64,000 nt of DNA, from positions 992,001 to 1,056,000 of the forward strand of contig NZ_CP054139.1 in the NCBI RefSeq assembly GCF_013283875.1. The letters are read 5' to 3'. Source of the stretch: Mucilaginibacter mali (lineage in GTDB: Bacteria > Bacteroidota > Bacteroidia > Sphingobacteriales > Sphingobacteriaceae). Within the stretch, counting starts at the first letter, position 1; each line of letters starts with the position of its first letter. Below are positions 9,242 to 18,902 of the stretch, piece by piece. A program made the translations under genes and the position numbers. Below the pieces are notes generated by a model, which saw nothing but the letters and a program-made list of their open reading frames with translations, did not search any database and was not told where the DNA came from.

Positions 9242-10231
9242 ATGAAATTTTATCAATTTTTGGCCTTATGCCTGCTGGTGATCGTGGCAGGTTGCGTAAA
9301 GCAAACCACCCCACAGGCGGTGGACATACAAAAGCCATTTACTTATAGCGATCAGTATTATCAAAACCTGCGCGATTATAAAAAATCAGACCACGAGATC
9401 ACCTATGGCTGGTTCGCCGATTACTCGCAGACCTTTTCCATCGGCTATCATTTCATCGGCTTACCCGATAGTTTGGATATCTGCAGCCTTTGGGGCGGTA
9501 TCCCATCGCTACGGAAGAACGACCCTAAGGATTCGGTAACCAGCTATAACCCGGTAGCCTATAACGAAATGATCCAGGTGCGCACGCAAAAGGGCGTTAA
9601 AATGGTAGTGCCGGTAATTACCCGCATGCAGGCCCTTAAATGGACCAAGCTAACCGACGACGGCATTAAAGCCTACGGCGATTACCTGATGGGGATGGTA
9701 TTTGACAACGACCTGGACGGCCTTGACTGCGATTACGAACCCGAGGGCGACTGGCTACAGGGCGATAACTTTGTTAAGCTGATCCAGTACATCGGCCAGT
9801 CTTTAGGGCCAAAATCAAAGAACCCGCAAAAATTGTTAATCGTCGATTTTTATTCGCAGGCCCCGCCGGCAGCTGTGGAGCCTTATGTAAATTACTTTGT
9901 AAGGCAATCGTACAATGCCACGTCTGATGCTACCCTGCAATCGCAGTATAACACCGTGGCAGCTTATTGCCCAACCAAAAAGTTCATCGTTACCGAAAAC
10001 ATCGGCGATAACTGGCAGAACGGCGGTGTGGCTTTTACCCAGGCTAACGGCAACAACAAAACCAAAGCAGGAACGCAATTATACTCGCTGGAGGGCATGG
10101 CCCGCTGGGAGCCGGCCACAGGCCGTAAAGGCGGCTGGGGTGGTTTTTATATGCAAAGGGATTATAACCTCGATCCGCCTTACAAGAATTTCAGGCGCTG
10201 CATCCAGATCGTGAACCCATCGGTTAAATAA
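9242..10231 (+). CDS. GH18 surface endo-beta-N-acetylglucosaminidase-like lipoprotein
   Basis: This 329-residue lipoprotein has the lipobox VIVAGC and a single GH18 TIM barrel. The catalytic motif DGLDCDYE is complete, with the general acid Glu at about residue 166. Compact GH18 proteins of this type next to SusC/D and DUF1735 genes in Bacteroides are ENGases that cut the chitobiose core of N-glycans at the surface. That role is inferred here from fold, motif and neighbours. Chitinase activity cannot be excluded. I use the ATG at 9242 because the ten residues before it are charged and spoil the lipoprotein signal. Only 27 bases separate it from the next gene. Confidence 0.85.
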   Translation: MKFYQFLALCLLVIVAGCVKQTTPQAVDIQKPFTYSDQYYQNLRDYKKSDHEITYGWFADYSQTFSIGYHFIGLPDSLDICSLWGGIPSLRKNDPKDSVTSYNPVAYNEMIQVRTQKGVKMVVPVITRMQALKWTKLTDDGIKAYGDYLMGMVFDNDLDGLDCDYEPEGDWLQGDNFVKLIQYIGQSLGPKSKNPQKLLIVDFYSQAPPAAVEPYVNYFVRQSYNATSDATLQSQYNTVAAYCPTKKFIVTENIGDNWQNGGVAFTQANGNNKTKAGTQLYSLEGMARWEPATGRKGGWGGFYMQRDYNLDPPYKNFRRCIQIVNPSVK

Positions 10232-10258
10232 TGTTCAACCTTAAAAAAGACATTAACA

Positions 10259-11248
10259 ATGAAAAGAAATTTGATACACAGATACCAGCAATTGGCGGCC
10301 ATCGTGCTGATAGGTATCGCCTTTGCTTCGTGTAAAAAACAAGCCAGTTACGATTTTAACGGCGATAGCGACAATAAGGTATACCTGACGGCCGGCACTT
10401 ATAACGGGCTTGCTTACAGCGGTTATAACTTTTCGGTAGCCAACACGCCGGGGGGCATTGTGGGGGCGGTAAGCGCCGCCATTCCCGTGCACAGCACCCT
10501 GAGCGCGACAAATGACATCCAGGTAAAGGTTACTACAGATAATACGCTGGTGGGCACATTCAACGCAAAAACCGGCGGTACGGCGATAGCTGTTCCGGAT
10601 GGAGCGATCACCTTGTCATCCAACCTCACCATCCCCGCCGGACAGGTAAATTCAAAGGATTCGCTGAAGCTGTCTATCGCTTCTGATAAACTGGCGACTT
10701 TAGCCCCGGGTACCTATGTGGTGCCTTTAAGGATCTCATCGGCTAATAACGCTTCGGTAAGCGCCAATCAAAACGTTACCTACGTATACTTTACATTGGT
10801 GGCCACCAACTGCTATCCAAGTCCGGCGGCAGCCGATATGACTGGTGCCATAGTAGCTACCCGCACCGGCTGGACCGCTACCCTGGACGCCACCCCTACA
10901 TCGGGCGCATTGGCTAATATGTTTGATGCCAAAACCAATACCAGTTGGTCGCTTAACCCACCCAAAGCCTGCACCATGACGGTGGATATGGCTGCCACCA
11001 GGAATGCCATCACCGGTGTGCGCATCCATACCAGCAGCACAACATATTCCGTAAATACGGCGGTAATATCAACCAGTACCGATGGTACCAACTGGACGGC
11101 GCAGGGTACGGCTACCTTGCTTAATACCTCGGCTTATGAGTACGTGAAGTTCTACTCGCCGGTGAACGCGCGATACATCAGGATGAACATTACGGCATGG
11201 AAATCGGCTACGCAGATCATCCTGACCGAGTTTGACATCTATCAATAG
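10259..11248 (+). CDS. DUF1735 surface lipoprotein with C-terminal F5/8C (discoidin) domain
   Basis: This 329-residue lipoprotein carries the lipobox FASC. Residues about 20-175 match the DUF1735 beta-sandwich pattern common among SusE/SusF-position proteins. Residues about 195-329 form an F5/8 type C carbohydrate-binding domain, seen in the segments NMFDAKTNTSWSLNPPK and ARYIRMNITAWK. It probably sits on the outer membrane and adds affinity for the glycan or its protein carrier. Location directly after the GH18 gene resembles the surface modules of Bacteroides N-glycan loci. No catalytic residues are evident. Confidence 0.82.
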   Translation: MKRNLIHRYQQLAAIVLIGIAFASCKKQASYDFNGDSDNKVYLTAGTYNGLAYSGYNFSVANTPGGIVGAVSAAIPVHSTLSATNDIQVKVTTDNTLVGTFNAKTGGTAIAVPDGAITLSSNLTIPAGQVNSKDSLKLSIASDKLATLAPGTYVVPLRISSANNASVSANQNVTYVYFTLVATNCYPSPAAADMTGAIVATRTGWTATLDATPTSGALANMFDAKTNTSWSLNPPKACTMTVDMAATRNAITGVRIHTSSTTYSVNTAVISTSTDGTNWTAQGTATLLNTSAYEYVKFYSPVNARYIRMNITAWKSATQIILTEFDIYQ

Positions 11249-11274
11249 TTTCAACATTAAAGATCAAAAAGACA

Positions 11275-12432
11275 ATGAAGATCAATAAAATATTAGGCGT
11301 AGCCTTGCTGATGCTGGCGGTTGTGTTAAACAGCTGCAAAAAATCGGCACAGTATCATGATATCATTTATTTTACCGGTACCGAGCAAACCCCCGAAACC
11401 AAGCTTACGCTGGATGGGCCGGGCAGTATCGGCCTGTCGGTTTCCTCATCAACCAAGGCCGATAAGGACGTGAACGTGAAGCTGGAAGTTCAACCCGACC
11501 AGGTAGACGCTTACAACGCCCAAACCGGTAAATCGTACATTGCCATGCCGGCGGGCAGTTACAGCCTTGCCAGCAGTTCGGTAACCATAAAGGGCGGTAC
11601 CAACGTATCCAACTCGGTGGCCCTTTCGGTAACCTCCTTAAATAATTTTAAGGAGGGCGCTACCTACTGTATCCCGGTAACCATTACCGAGGCCGATAAC
11701 GGCATGGATATCCTGGCGCCATCTAAAACAATTTATGTGCTGATCAATAAAACCATCATTACGCAGGCGGTTAACATTAACGGTAATTATTTCACTGTGC
11801 CCAGTTTTGCTACCGATGCTAATCTTACAAGCATCGGTCAGCTAACAATGGAGTGCCGTGTGTATGTAAACGCTTTCCAAACCAAAAATCCATTCATCAG
11901 CTCGGTAATGGGTATCGAAGAAAACTTCCTGCTGCGCTTTGGCGATGTGAGTATCGCTAACAACCAGTTGCAGTTAGCCGGCGGTTTGGTGGGTACCAGT
12001 AAATACCCGGTTACCAGTAACTCTACGTTTTCGGTAGGGCAGTGGTATCATGTGGCGGTGGTGTTTGATGGCGCTAACATGCTGTTATACGTAAACGGCA
12101 AGCTAGATGCCTCTACCCAGGCGCAAAGTGGCTCGGTTACGTTTACCGGCACTGCCGGAACTTATTCGGGCGGTTTCCACATCGGCTATTCGGCCGATGG
12201 CCGTTTGCTGAACGGATATATCAGCGAAGCTCGTGTTTGGACTAAGGCTTGTACCGCGATAGAACTGCAGAATAACCTGTGCTATGTAGATCCTACTTCA
12301 AAGGGGCTGCTAGCTTACTGGCGCTTTAACGGCGATACCAATGGTACGGTTACCGACTTAACCGGGCACGGCTATTCGGCTATTGCCAACAAGGCTGTTA
12401 CCTACGTGCAGGGCGTAAGATGCCCTAAGTAG
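11275..12432 (+). CDS. DUF1735 surface lipoprotein with LamG-like domain
   Basis: This 385-residue lipoprotein has the lipobox VLNSC (Cys about 22). An N-terminal DUF1735 domain (about 25-155) is followed by a concanavalin A / laminin-G-like sandwich (about 165-380), recognised from QWYHVAVVFDGANMLLYVNG and GYISEARVWTKA. Such two-domain proteins occupy SusE/F-type positions in Bacteroidota loci and bind glycan at the surface. It lies 26 bases after the F5/8C protein and is the last gene before a strong terminator, so it ends the surface half of the locus. Confidence 0.83.
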   Translation: MKINKILGVALLMLAVVLNSCKKSAQYHDIIYFTGTEQTPETKLTLDGPGSIGLSVSSSTKADKDVNVKLEVQPDQVDAYNAQTGKSYIAMPAGSYSLASSSVTIKGGTNVSNSVALSVTSLNNFKEGATYCIPVTITEADNGMDILAPSKTIYVLINKTIITQAVNINGNYFTVPSFATDANLTSIGQLTMECRVYVNAFQTKNPFISSVMGIEENFLLRFGDVSIANNQLQLAGGLVGTSKYPVTSNSTFSVGQWYHVAVVFDGANMLLYVNGKLDASTQAQSGSVTFTGTAGTYSGGFHIGYSADGRLLNGYISEARVWTKACTAIELQNNLCYVDPTSKGLLAYWRFNGDTNGTVTDLTGHGYSAIANKAVTYVQGVRCPK

Positions 12433-12448
12433 TTGTTTGTTTAATGCT

Positions 12449-12482
12449 AAGGCCACTCATCGCGATGATGGGTGGCCTTTTT
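12449..12482 (+). terminator. Rho-independent terminator inside PUL 1
   Basis: Arms AAGGCCACTCATC (12449-12461) and GATGGGTGGCCTT (12467-12479) pair over 13 positions with one G-T wobble and a 5-base loop, followed by a run of five T. It separates the surface-protein genes from the glycosidase genes and probably lowers expression of the latter relative to susCD. It also shows that an in-frame ATG at 12444 is not the start of the GH92 gene. Confidence 0.8.
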
Positions 12483-12533
12483 ATACTATTTTCGCCGTCG
12501 GTTTGTAAAACCAAAACCTGTCTATATCAACCA

Positions 12534-14771
12534 ATGCTGAAGAAAACAATTAAACCTGTAGTATTTGCTTTATTATTATCTGGAGGAGTATTCGCCCAAA
12601 CCGCTAAACTAACCAGGCACGTCGATCCGTTTATCGGCACCGGCGGCCATGGTCACGTTTTTATGGGTGCCAATGTACCCTTCGGAGCGGTGCAACTGGG
12701 GCCGGTCAATCTGTCAAAGGGCTGGGATTGGTGTTCTGGCTATCACTATTCCGATTCTACTATTGTCGGCTTCGCGCACACGCATTTAAGCGGCACCGGC
12801 ATTGGCGATTTGGGTGATGTGGAGTTGATGCCGGTAAGCGGAGCCATCAGCGGTTTAAACGATGTATTGAGCAATAGCAACGCCGGAACATGGTCGCTGT
12901 TTAGCCATAAGGATGAAGTAGCCAAACCGGGTTATTATTCGGTGCGCTTAAAGCGCTACGGCATCAAAGCCGAAATGACGGCCACCACACGCGTAGGTTA
13001 TCATCGTTATACCTTCCCTGCCGGTAAGGATGCACAAATGGTGATCAGTCTGCAAAACGGCATTTCCAGCCGTCCTGTAAAATGCTATATCGAACAGGTA
13101 GATGAGCATACCATCAGGGGGTACCGCTATACCAGCGGATGGGCTACCGACAGACGTATCTTTTTCTCGGTCGTGTTTTCAAAACCGGTTAAAAACTTTT
13201 CCATTTATAATAACGGGCAGCCGGTAACCGGAAAGAAGTTTACCGCCACCAATCTGAAGGCCGTGCTTAACTTCGGCTTACAGCAGGATGGGCGGGTGCT
13301 GGCCAAAGTGGGCATCTCGCCGGTGAGCATGGATAACGCCCAACTCAATATCAATACCGAAGCCAAAACCTGGGACTTTGATCAGATAAAGAATGATGCC
13401 CAAAATACATGGGAAAAGGCACTAAATAGTGTAGCTATTAAAGCCGATGCCGAACGCTCACGCACGTTTTATACAGCGCTTTATCATACCATGATAACGC
13501 CATCGGTTTTTAATGATTGTAATGGCGATTATTGGGGAACCGATAAAAAGGTACATCACGATCCGGCTTTGCAAAACGTAACCACCTTATCCCTTTGGGA
13601 TACTTACCGCGCCGAAAACCCTTTACTTACTATTTTGCAACCGGGGCGTGTGCCTGCTATCATCAACAGTATGCTGGCCATTTACCAGCAGCAGGGTAAA
13701 TTGCCCGTATGGCACCTGATGGCCAACGAAACCAATACCATGCCCGGTAACAGCGCCATCCCTATTGTGGCCGATGCCGTACTGAAAGGTATTAAGGGTA
13801 TAAATGCTGAACAAGCTTACCAGGCTGCCAAAGCAACCGCCATGCGCGATGAGCGCGGTTTGAACTTTGTAAAATCGCAGGGCTTTATCCCGGCAGATAC
13901 GATGGTAGAAACAGTAGCAACAGGGCTGGAATATGCCATAGACGACTGGTGCATTGCCCAAATGGCCAAAATGCTGCATCATGACGAAGATTATGCCTAT
14001 TTCAGCAAAAGGGGGAAGTATTATACCAATTACTTTGATAGCAGTACGCATTTTATGCGTGGCCGTGTTTCGGCTACCGAATGGCGTTTGCCTTTCAGTC
14101 CATTTGTGGCAAAGCACATGAAGGACGATTTTACCGAGGGCAACGCCTGGCAGTATACCTGGCTGGTGCCGCAGGATGTGGAAGGGCTGATCCAATTGCA
14201 GGGTGGCGTAAAACCATTCACTCAAAAACTCGATTCGCTATTTGTAGCTACCGGCGATTTGGGCGGCGAGGCCTCGCCCGATATCAGCGGGTTGATAGGA
14301 CAGTACGCCCATGGTAACGAGCCGAGCCATCACATTGCTTACCTGTATAACTATGTTGGCCAGCCTTATAAAACCGCTGATAAGGTGCGTTTTGTTATGG
14401 ATAACTTTTATACCAACAAACCCGATGGCATTATTGGTAACGAAGATGTGGGGCAAATGTCGGCCTGGTATGTGTTTTCGGCGATGGGATTTTACCCGGT
14501 AAACCCGGCCAATGGGACTTACGTGCTGGGCAGCCCGCTGGTGGATAATGCCGTGATCGCTTTACCGGGCGGGAAGCATTTTACCATCAGCATTAAAAAT
14601 AATTCTAAAACCAATAAATACGTCCAGACTGTTTATCTTAACGGCGCGCCGTATAAACCATCGTATATCAGGCATGCCGATGTGATGAAAGGCGGCAACA
14701 TGACCATTATAATGGGCGCTAAACCATCGGCAACCTGGGGTGTATCCCCTGCTGCATGGCCGCACTCGTAA
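12534..14771 (+). CDS. GH92 exo-alpha-mannosidase
   Basis: This 745-residue protein has a signal peptide (hydrophobic residues 7-20, ending in VFAQ). The N-terminal beta-sandwich begins with HVDPFIGTGGHGHVF, and a C-terminal (alpha/alpha)6 region follows. GH92 hallmarks are visible: GNEPSHH with the probable general acid Glu596, and GNEDVGQMSAWY with the probable base pair Glu637/Asp638. GH92 enzymes are calcium-dependent and remove alpha-1,2, 1,3, 1,4 or 1,6-mannose; the linkage cannot be assigned here. Probably periplasmic. Start at 12534 is preferred because the upstream ATG at 12444 lies before the terminator hairpin. The next gene starts 31 bases later. Confidence 0.93.
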   Translation: MLKKTIKPVVFALLLSGGVFAQTAKLTRHVDPFIGTGGHGHVFMGANVPFGAVQLGPVNLSKGWDWCSGYHYSDSTIVGFAHTHLSGTGIGDLGDVELMPVSGAISGLNDVLSNSNAGTWSLFSHKDEVAKPGYYSVRLKRYGIKAEMTATTRVGYHRYTFPAGKDAQMVISLQNGISSRPVKCYIEQVDEHTIRGYRYTSGWATDRRIFFSVVFSKPVKNFSIYNNGQPVTGKKFTATNLKAVLNFGLQQDGRVLAKVGISPVSMDNAQLNINTEAKTWDFDQIKNDAQNTWEKALNSVAIKADAERSRTFYTALYHTMITPSVFNDCNGDYWGTDKKVHHDPALQNVTTLSLWDTYRAENPLLTILQPGRVPAIINSMLAIYQQQGKLPVWHLMANETNTMPGNSAIPIVADAVLKGIKGINAEQAYQAAKATAMRDERGLNFVKSQGFIPADTMVETVATGLEYAIDDWCIAQMAKMLHHDEDYAYFSKRGKYYTNYFDSSTHFMRGRVSATEWRLPFSPFVAKHMKDDFTEGNAWQYTWLVPQDVEGLIQLQGGVKPFTQKLDSLFVATGDLGGEASPDISGLIGQYAHGNEPSHHIAYLYNYVGQPYKTADKVRFVMDNFYTNKPDGIIGNEDVGQMSAWYVFSAMGFYPVNPANGTYVLGSPLVDNAVIALPGGKHFTISIKNNSKTNKYVQTVYLNGAPYKPSYIRHADVMKGGNMTIIMGAKPSATWGVSPAAWPHS

Positions 14772-14802
14772 CCGATACTATTACCCAAAACGAACACGCA
14801 CA

Positions 14803-17478
14803 ATGCTGAACGCATTATCAAAAAAACTATTTATTGTATTGCTGGCCCTGTTGCCTTTGGCCGCATCGGCGCAACAACAATACGAGCTGAACAGCGGCTG
14901 GGTTTGCATGCCGCACGCAAAGGTTAAAGTTGATGGCGCCGCGATATCTAACCCGGGGTTTTCGCTGAACGGTTGGAAAAAGGCCGTGGTACCCGGCACC
15001 GTGCTGACCACCATGCTGGCCAACAAGGAAGTCCCTGATCCATTTTGGGGGATGAACAATAAACATATCCCCGATATATATGACACCGGTCGCGAGTACT
15101 ACACCTACTGGTTTGTGAAGGATATTAACGAGAAGCCTGCTGCCAATGGGCAACAGATTTGGCTGAAATTCAGGGGTATTAATTACAGTTGCGATATTTA
15201 CCTGAATGGTAAGAAAGTAAATACCGAGCCATACGAAAGTATGTTCCTGCGAAAGAACTTTAACATCACCAACTTATTAGCCAAAAACGGGCATAACCGT
15301 TTGGCCGTTATTGTTTACCCGCCCGATCCGGTAGGTAACCCCAATGGCGGGCAGGGGGGCGATGGTACCATAGCCCGCAACGTATCTACCCAATACACCG
15401 CCGGCTGGGATTGGATCCGCCCCATGCGCGACCGGAACACCGGTATCTGGGATAAGGTTTGCCTGACCCGCACCGGTAAGGTAAGTTTAAGCGACCCGCA
15501 TATTATTACACTGGTGAGCGGTAAACGGAATCCGGAGGGCGCGCAGGCGCCGGCCACGATTAAAGCATCTGCCTCGTTGACAAATAGCAGCGACAAACCG
15601 GTAAGCGGGATGCTTACTTATACCATGGGCGGGCAAAAGGTTAGCAAGCAGGTTAAACTGGAGGCTAACAGCACTTCTGAAATAAATCTGCCCGACCTGT
15701 CTCTTAAAAACCCGCGCTTATGGTGGCCGTCGGGTTATGGTAGCCAGTACTTGTACCCGCTGCATATCAGTTTTTTAGAGAACGGGAAAACCTTATGCGA
15801 TAGCCAGACTGTTAACATTGGTGTGCGCGAGATCCAAACCAGTTGGAACAGCACCACCAGCAGCCGCGAGATAGCGGTGAACGGGCAAAAGATCTTTATA
15901 AAAGGCGGCAACTGGATCATCAGCGACGCCATGCTGCGCTTCAGTAAAGCACGTTACGATGCCGAGATCCGTTATCACCGCGATATGAACCTAAACCTGA
16001 TCAGGGTTTGGGGCGGCGCGCTGGTGGAGCGGCCTGAGTTTTACGCCGCTTGCGATAAATATGGCCTGCTGGTTTTCCAGGATCTGTGGATGTCGGGCGA
16101 TTGCAATGGCCGCTGGCAGGACCCCATGAAGCTGGAAAGCCAGGACGTACGTCGCAAATATCCTAACGATCATGGCCTGTGGCTGGCATCGGCGGCGGAT
16201 ATGGTGAAGATGGTGCGCAACCACCCATCACTGGCCGTTTGGTGCGGCGGTAACGAGATCACCCCGCCCGATGATATCCTGAAACCCCTGCGTGACAGCA
16301 TTATGCCAAAACTGGATGGAACCCGCTGGTTTGTCGATTTCTCCAACTCGCTGGAGATGTCGAAGAACGAAAAAGGTATCAACGGCGATGGGCCTTACGG
16401 CATCCAGCATATCTCCACCTTTTGGGATAAACGCACCTATCCGTTTAACTCAGAAGTTGGTTCGGTGGGTTTGGGCGATATTGAATCGTTAAAACGGTTT
16501 ATACCGAAAGAAGATTTGATCGCTCCCGAATATGTAGGTCCTACGCCGGGTCAGCCTAAGGCAAGGTTAGAAAAGGTAGATTCGGTTTGGGATTATCATC
16601 ATTATTTGGATGTGGGCTATAACGAATTTATAGCACCCTACGGCAAACCGAAGGACGTGGCCGATTTTGCCCGTAAAGCGCAACTGGTTAATTACGATCA
16701 GTACCGCGGACTGATGGAAGGCTTCAGTTCGCATATGTGGGATTGGTATACCGGCGTCATCATCTGGAAAACCCAAAACCCATGGACCGCCACCCGCGGG
16801 CAGATGTACGATTATTACCTCGACCCCAATGCTTGTTTATTCGGCCTGCGTTCAGGTAGCGAGCAATTGCACGTAATGTACAACGCCACTACAGGTATGG
16901 TGATGCTGGTGAATAATGGTTTCGCGCGGAAGCAAAATCTGCACTTGCTGGTCCGCTCGTACGATATGCAGGGCAAGGCCACCGTATTAGCGCAGCAAAG
17001 TATTGAAGCGGACGCCACATCGTACAAAAACATCATCGATATTAAGAAACAGGTTGCCGAGCTTAGCGCTAAGCAAGGCTCGTTCCTGTCACTGCAACTG
17101 ACCGATGAACACGGGCAGTTGATCAGTAATAACTTTTACTGGTATCCGGATGAAAAAGGTGTTTACTCGGGATTAAATGAACTGCCTGCGTCGGCCATGA
17201 AGATCACTGCGAAAAACATTGGCAGGGGCAAGGTGGCGGTAAGCTGTACAAACCCTAAAAATGCACCGGTAAGCTTCTTCAACCGGGTATCGGTGTTGGA
17301 TGGTAAAACACATGAGCGTATATTGCCTGCGTTTTACCAGGATAATTACTTTTCGGTATTACCGGGCGAAATAAAGACCATTACCATCGATTATAAACCA
17401 ATTGTATCCACGGTCCTGCCATACCTGACTATAGAAGATCACGCAGGGAGGGTTAAGCGGATAGAAATAAAAAAATGA
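14803..17478 (+). CDS. GH2 beta-mannosidase
   Basis: This 891-residue protein has a signal peptide (LFIVLLALLPLAASAQ). A galactose-binding-like sugar-binding domain, an Ig-like domain, a TIM barrel and C-terminal beta domains follow, as in BtMan2A-type enzymes. The acid/base is Glu485 in CGGNEI and the nucleophile is Glu551 in FNSEVG. The pattern WVCMPHAKV plus the WW-rich region LKNPRLWWPSGYG fits beta-mannosidases better than beta-galactosidases. In this locus it would cut the beta-1,4-mannose linked to GlcNAc after alpha-mannose removal. Its stop overlaps the GH125 start by four bases (ATGA), implying translational coupling. Confidence 0.92.
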   Translation: MLNALSKKLFIVLLALLPLAASAQQQYELNSGWVCMPHAKVKVDGAAISNPGFSLNGWKKAVVPGTVLTTMLANKEVPDPFWGMNNKHIPDIYDTGREYYTYWFVKDINEKPAANGQQIWLKFRGINYSCDIYLNGKKVNTEPYESMFLRKNFNITNLLAKNGHNRLAVIVYPPDPVGNPNGGQGGDGTIARNVSTQYTAGWDWIRPMRDRNTGIWDKVCLTRTGKVSLSDPHIITLVSGKRNPEGAQAPATIKASASLTNSSDKPVSGMLTYTMGGQKVSKQVKLEANSTSEINLPDLSLKNPRLWWPSGYGSQYLYPLHISFLENGKTLCDSQTVNIGVREIQTSWNSTTSSREIAVNGQKIFIKGGNWIISDAMLRFSKARYDAEIRYHRDMNLNLIRVWGGALVERPEFYAACDKYGLLVFQDLWMSGDCNGRWQDPMKLESQDVRRKYPNDHGLWLASAADMVKMVRNHPSLAVWCGGNEITPPDDILKPLRDSIMPKLDGTRWFVDFSNSLEMSKNEKGINGDGPYGIQHISTFWDKRTYPFNSEVGSVGLGDIESLKRFIPKEDLIAPEYVGPTPGQPKARLEKVDSVWDYHHYLDVGYNEFIAPYGKPKDVADFARKAQLVNYDQYRGLMEGFSSHMWDWYTGVIIWKTQNPWTATRGQMYDYYLDPNACLFGLRSGSEQLHVMYNATTGMVMLVNNGFARKQNLHLLVRSYDMQGKATVLAQQSIEADATSYKNIIDIKKQVAELSAKQGSFLSLQLTDEHGQLISNNFYWYPDEKGVYSGLNELPASAMKITAKNIGRGKVAVSCTNPKNAPVSFFNRVSVLDGKTHERILPAFYQDNYFSVLPGEIKTITIDYKPIVSTVLPYLTIEDHAGRVKRIEIKK

Positions 17479-18899
17479 TGAACAGGAAGCAATTTATACG
17501 CAGTGGCACTATGCTTGGCGCGGGTTTAATGTTAAACAAGCAACTGGCTTTTGCCGATGCGGTGTACCCCACGGTGCGCATCCCCGGGGCAAAACGCAAA
17601 TTCAGCAGCCCGGCTGTTGAGGAGGCTATCGTAGCGTTCCAGAAGCGTGCCGGTAATAAAGAACTGGCCTGGCTGTTTAACAATTGCCTGCCCAATACGC
17701 TGGATACCACCGTTAATTTCAACATGAAGGACGGCAAGCCGGATACCTATGTCATCACGGGCGATATCGACGCCATGTGGCTGCGCGATAGTTCGGCGCA
17801 GGTATGGCCGTATTTGCAGTTTATGAAAAGGGATGAAAAGCTGAAGCAACTGGTTGCCGGTATCATCAACCGCCAGGCCCGTTATGTGCTGATGGATCCT
17901 TATGCGAATGCTTTTTATGATGACCCCAACAAAAAAAGCGAGTGGGCCAGCGACCATACCCAAATGAAGCCAGGCATACACGAACGCAAATGGGAGGTAG
18001 ATTCGCTTTGCTATACCATGCGCCTGGCCTATCATTACTGGAAAATGACCGGCGATAAGCAGCCTTTCGACGCGCAATGGAAAAGCGCTGTGGAACTGAT
18101 TTACGATACCTTTACCGTACAGCAGCGCGAGCATGGCCAGGGGCCGTATAAATTTCAACGCAATACCAGCACGCCTACCGATACCTTGCCACTGGGCGGC
18201 TACGGCTTCCCGGTAAAACCAACGGGTATGATCTGCTCCATGTTCCGCCCCAGCGATGATGCTACACTATACGCTTACCTCATCCCGTCAAACCTGTTCG
18301 CCGTGGTAAGCCTGCGTCAGATGGCCGAAATGTTTACCGCCATATTTAACGACCGTGCTTTTGCCGCCAAACTAACGGCAATGGCCCTGCGTATTGAAAA
18401 AGCGGTATACCAATACGCAATTGTACAGCACCCGGTTTACGGCAAGATCTTCGCCTTTGAGGTGGATGGCTTTGGTAATGTGAACCTGATGGATGATGCC
18501 AACGTGCCCAGCCTGTTATCGCTGCCATACCTGGGTGCGGTAAAAGCTACCGACCCGATCTACCAGAACACGCGCAAATTTGTGTTATCAGCACACAACC
18601 CGTACTACTATAAAAGCGCCAACTTTGAAGGCATTGGCGGCCCACACGTGGGCAGGCCCGATATGATATGGCCGCTTAGCATCATCACGCGCGGCTTAAC
18701 CAGCAATAACGACGCGGAGATAAAGCAATGCCTCACCATGTTGATCAAAAGCAGCGCGGGCAGCGGCTTCATGCACGAATCGTTCAATAAGGACAAACCT
18801 GAAACCTTCACCCGCTCGTGGTTTGCCTGGTGCAATACCATTTTCGGCGAGTTTTTGTGGAAGATATACCAGGAAAAGCCGCACCTGTTACAAGCCTGA
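17475..18899 (+). CDS. GH125 exo-alpha-1,6-mannosidase
   Basis: This 474-residue protein is an (alpha/alpha)6 barrel typical of GH125. The conserved substrate-binding segment GDIDAMWLRDSSAQ is at about 96-109, and GGYGFPVKPTGMICSMFRPSDD follows in two adjoining parts. Characterised members release alpha-1,6-linked mannose by inversion. The N-terminus MNRKQFIRSG followed by a mild hydrophobic stretch looks like a Tat-type signal with RK in place of RR, suggesting periplasmic export in folded form. The gene overlaps the GH2 gene by four bases and precedes GH3 by three, so all belong to one transcript. Confidence 0.93.
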   Translation: MMNRKQFIRSGTMLGAGLMLNKQLAFADAVYPTVRIPGAKRKFSSPAVEEAIVAFQKRAGNKELAWLFNNCLPNTLDTTVNFNMKDGKPDTYVITGDIDAMWLRDSSAQVWPYLQFMKRDEKLKQLVAGIINRQARYVLMDPYANAFYDDPNKKSEWASDHTQMKPGIHERKWEVDSLCYTMRLAYHYWKMTGDKQPFDAQWKSAVELIYDTFTVQQREHGQGPYKFQRNTSTPTDTLPLGGYGFPVKPTGMICSMFRPSDDATLYAYLIPSNLFAVVSLRQMAEMFTAIFNDRAFAAKLTAMALRIEKAVYQYAIVQHPVYGKIFAFEVDGFGNVNLMDDANVPSLLSLPYLGAVKATDPIYQNTRKFVLSAHNPYYYKSANFEGIGGPHVGRPDMIWPLSIITRGLTSNNDAEIKQCLTMLIKSSAGSGFMHESFNKDKPETFTRSWFAWCNTIFGEFLWKIYQEKPHLLQA

Positions 18900-18902
18900 T
18901 CA

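Noticed and set aside
12444..12533. N-terminal extension of the GH92 protein starting at 12444
   Set aside because: It would begin before a strong terminator hairpin, and a normal signal peptide begins at 12534.
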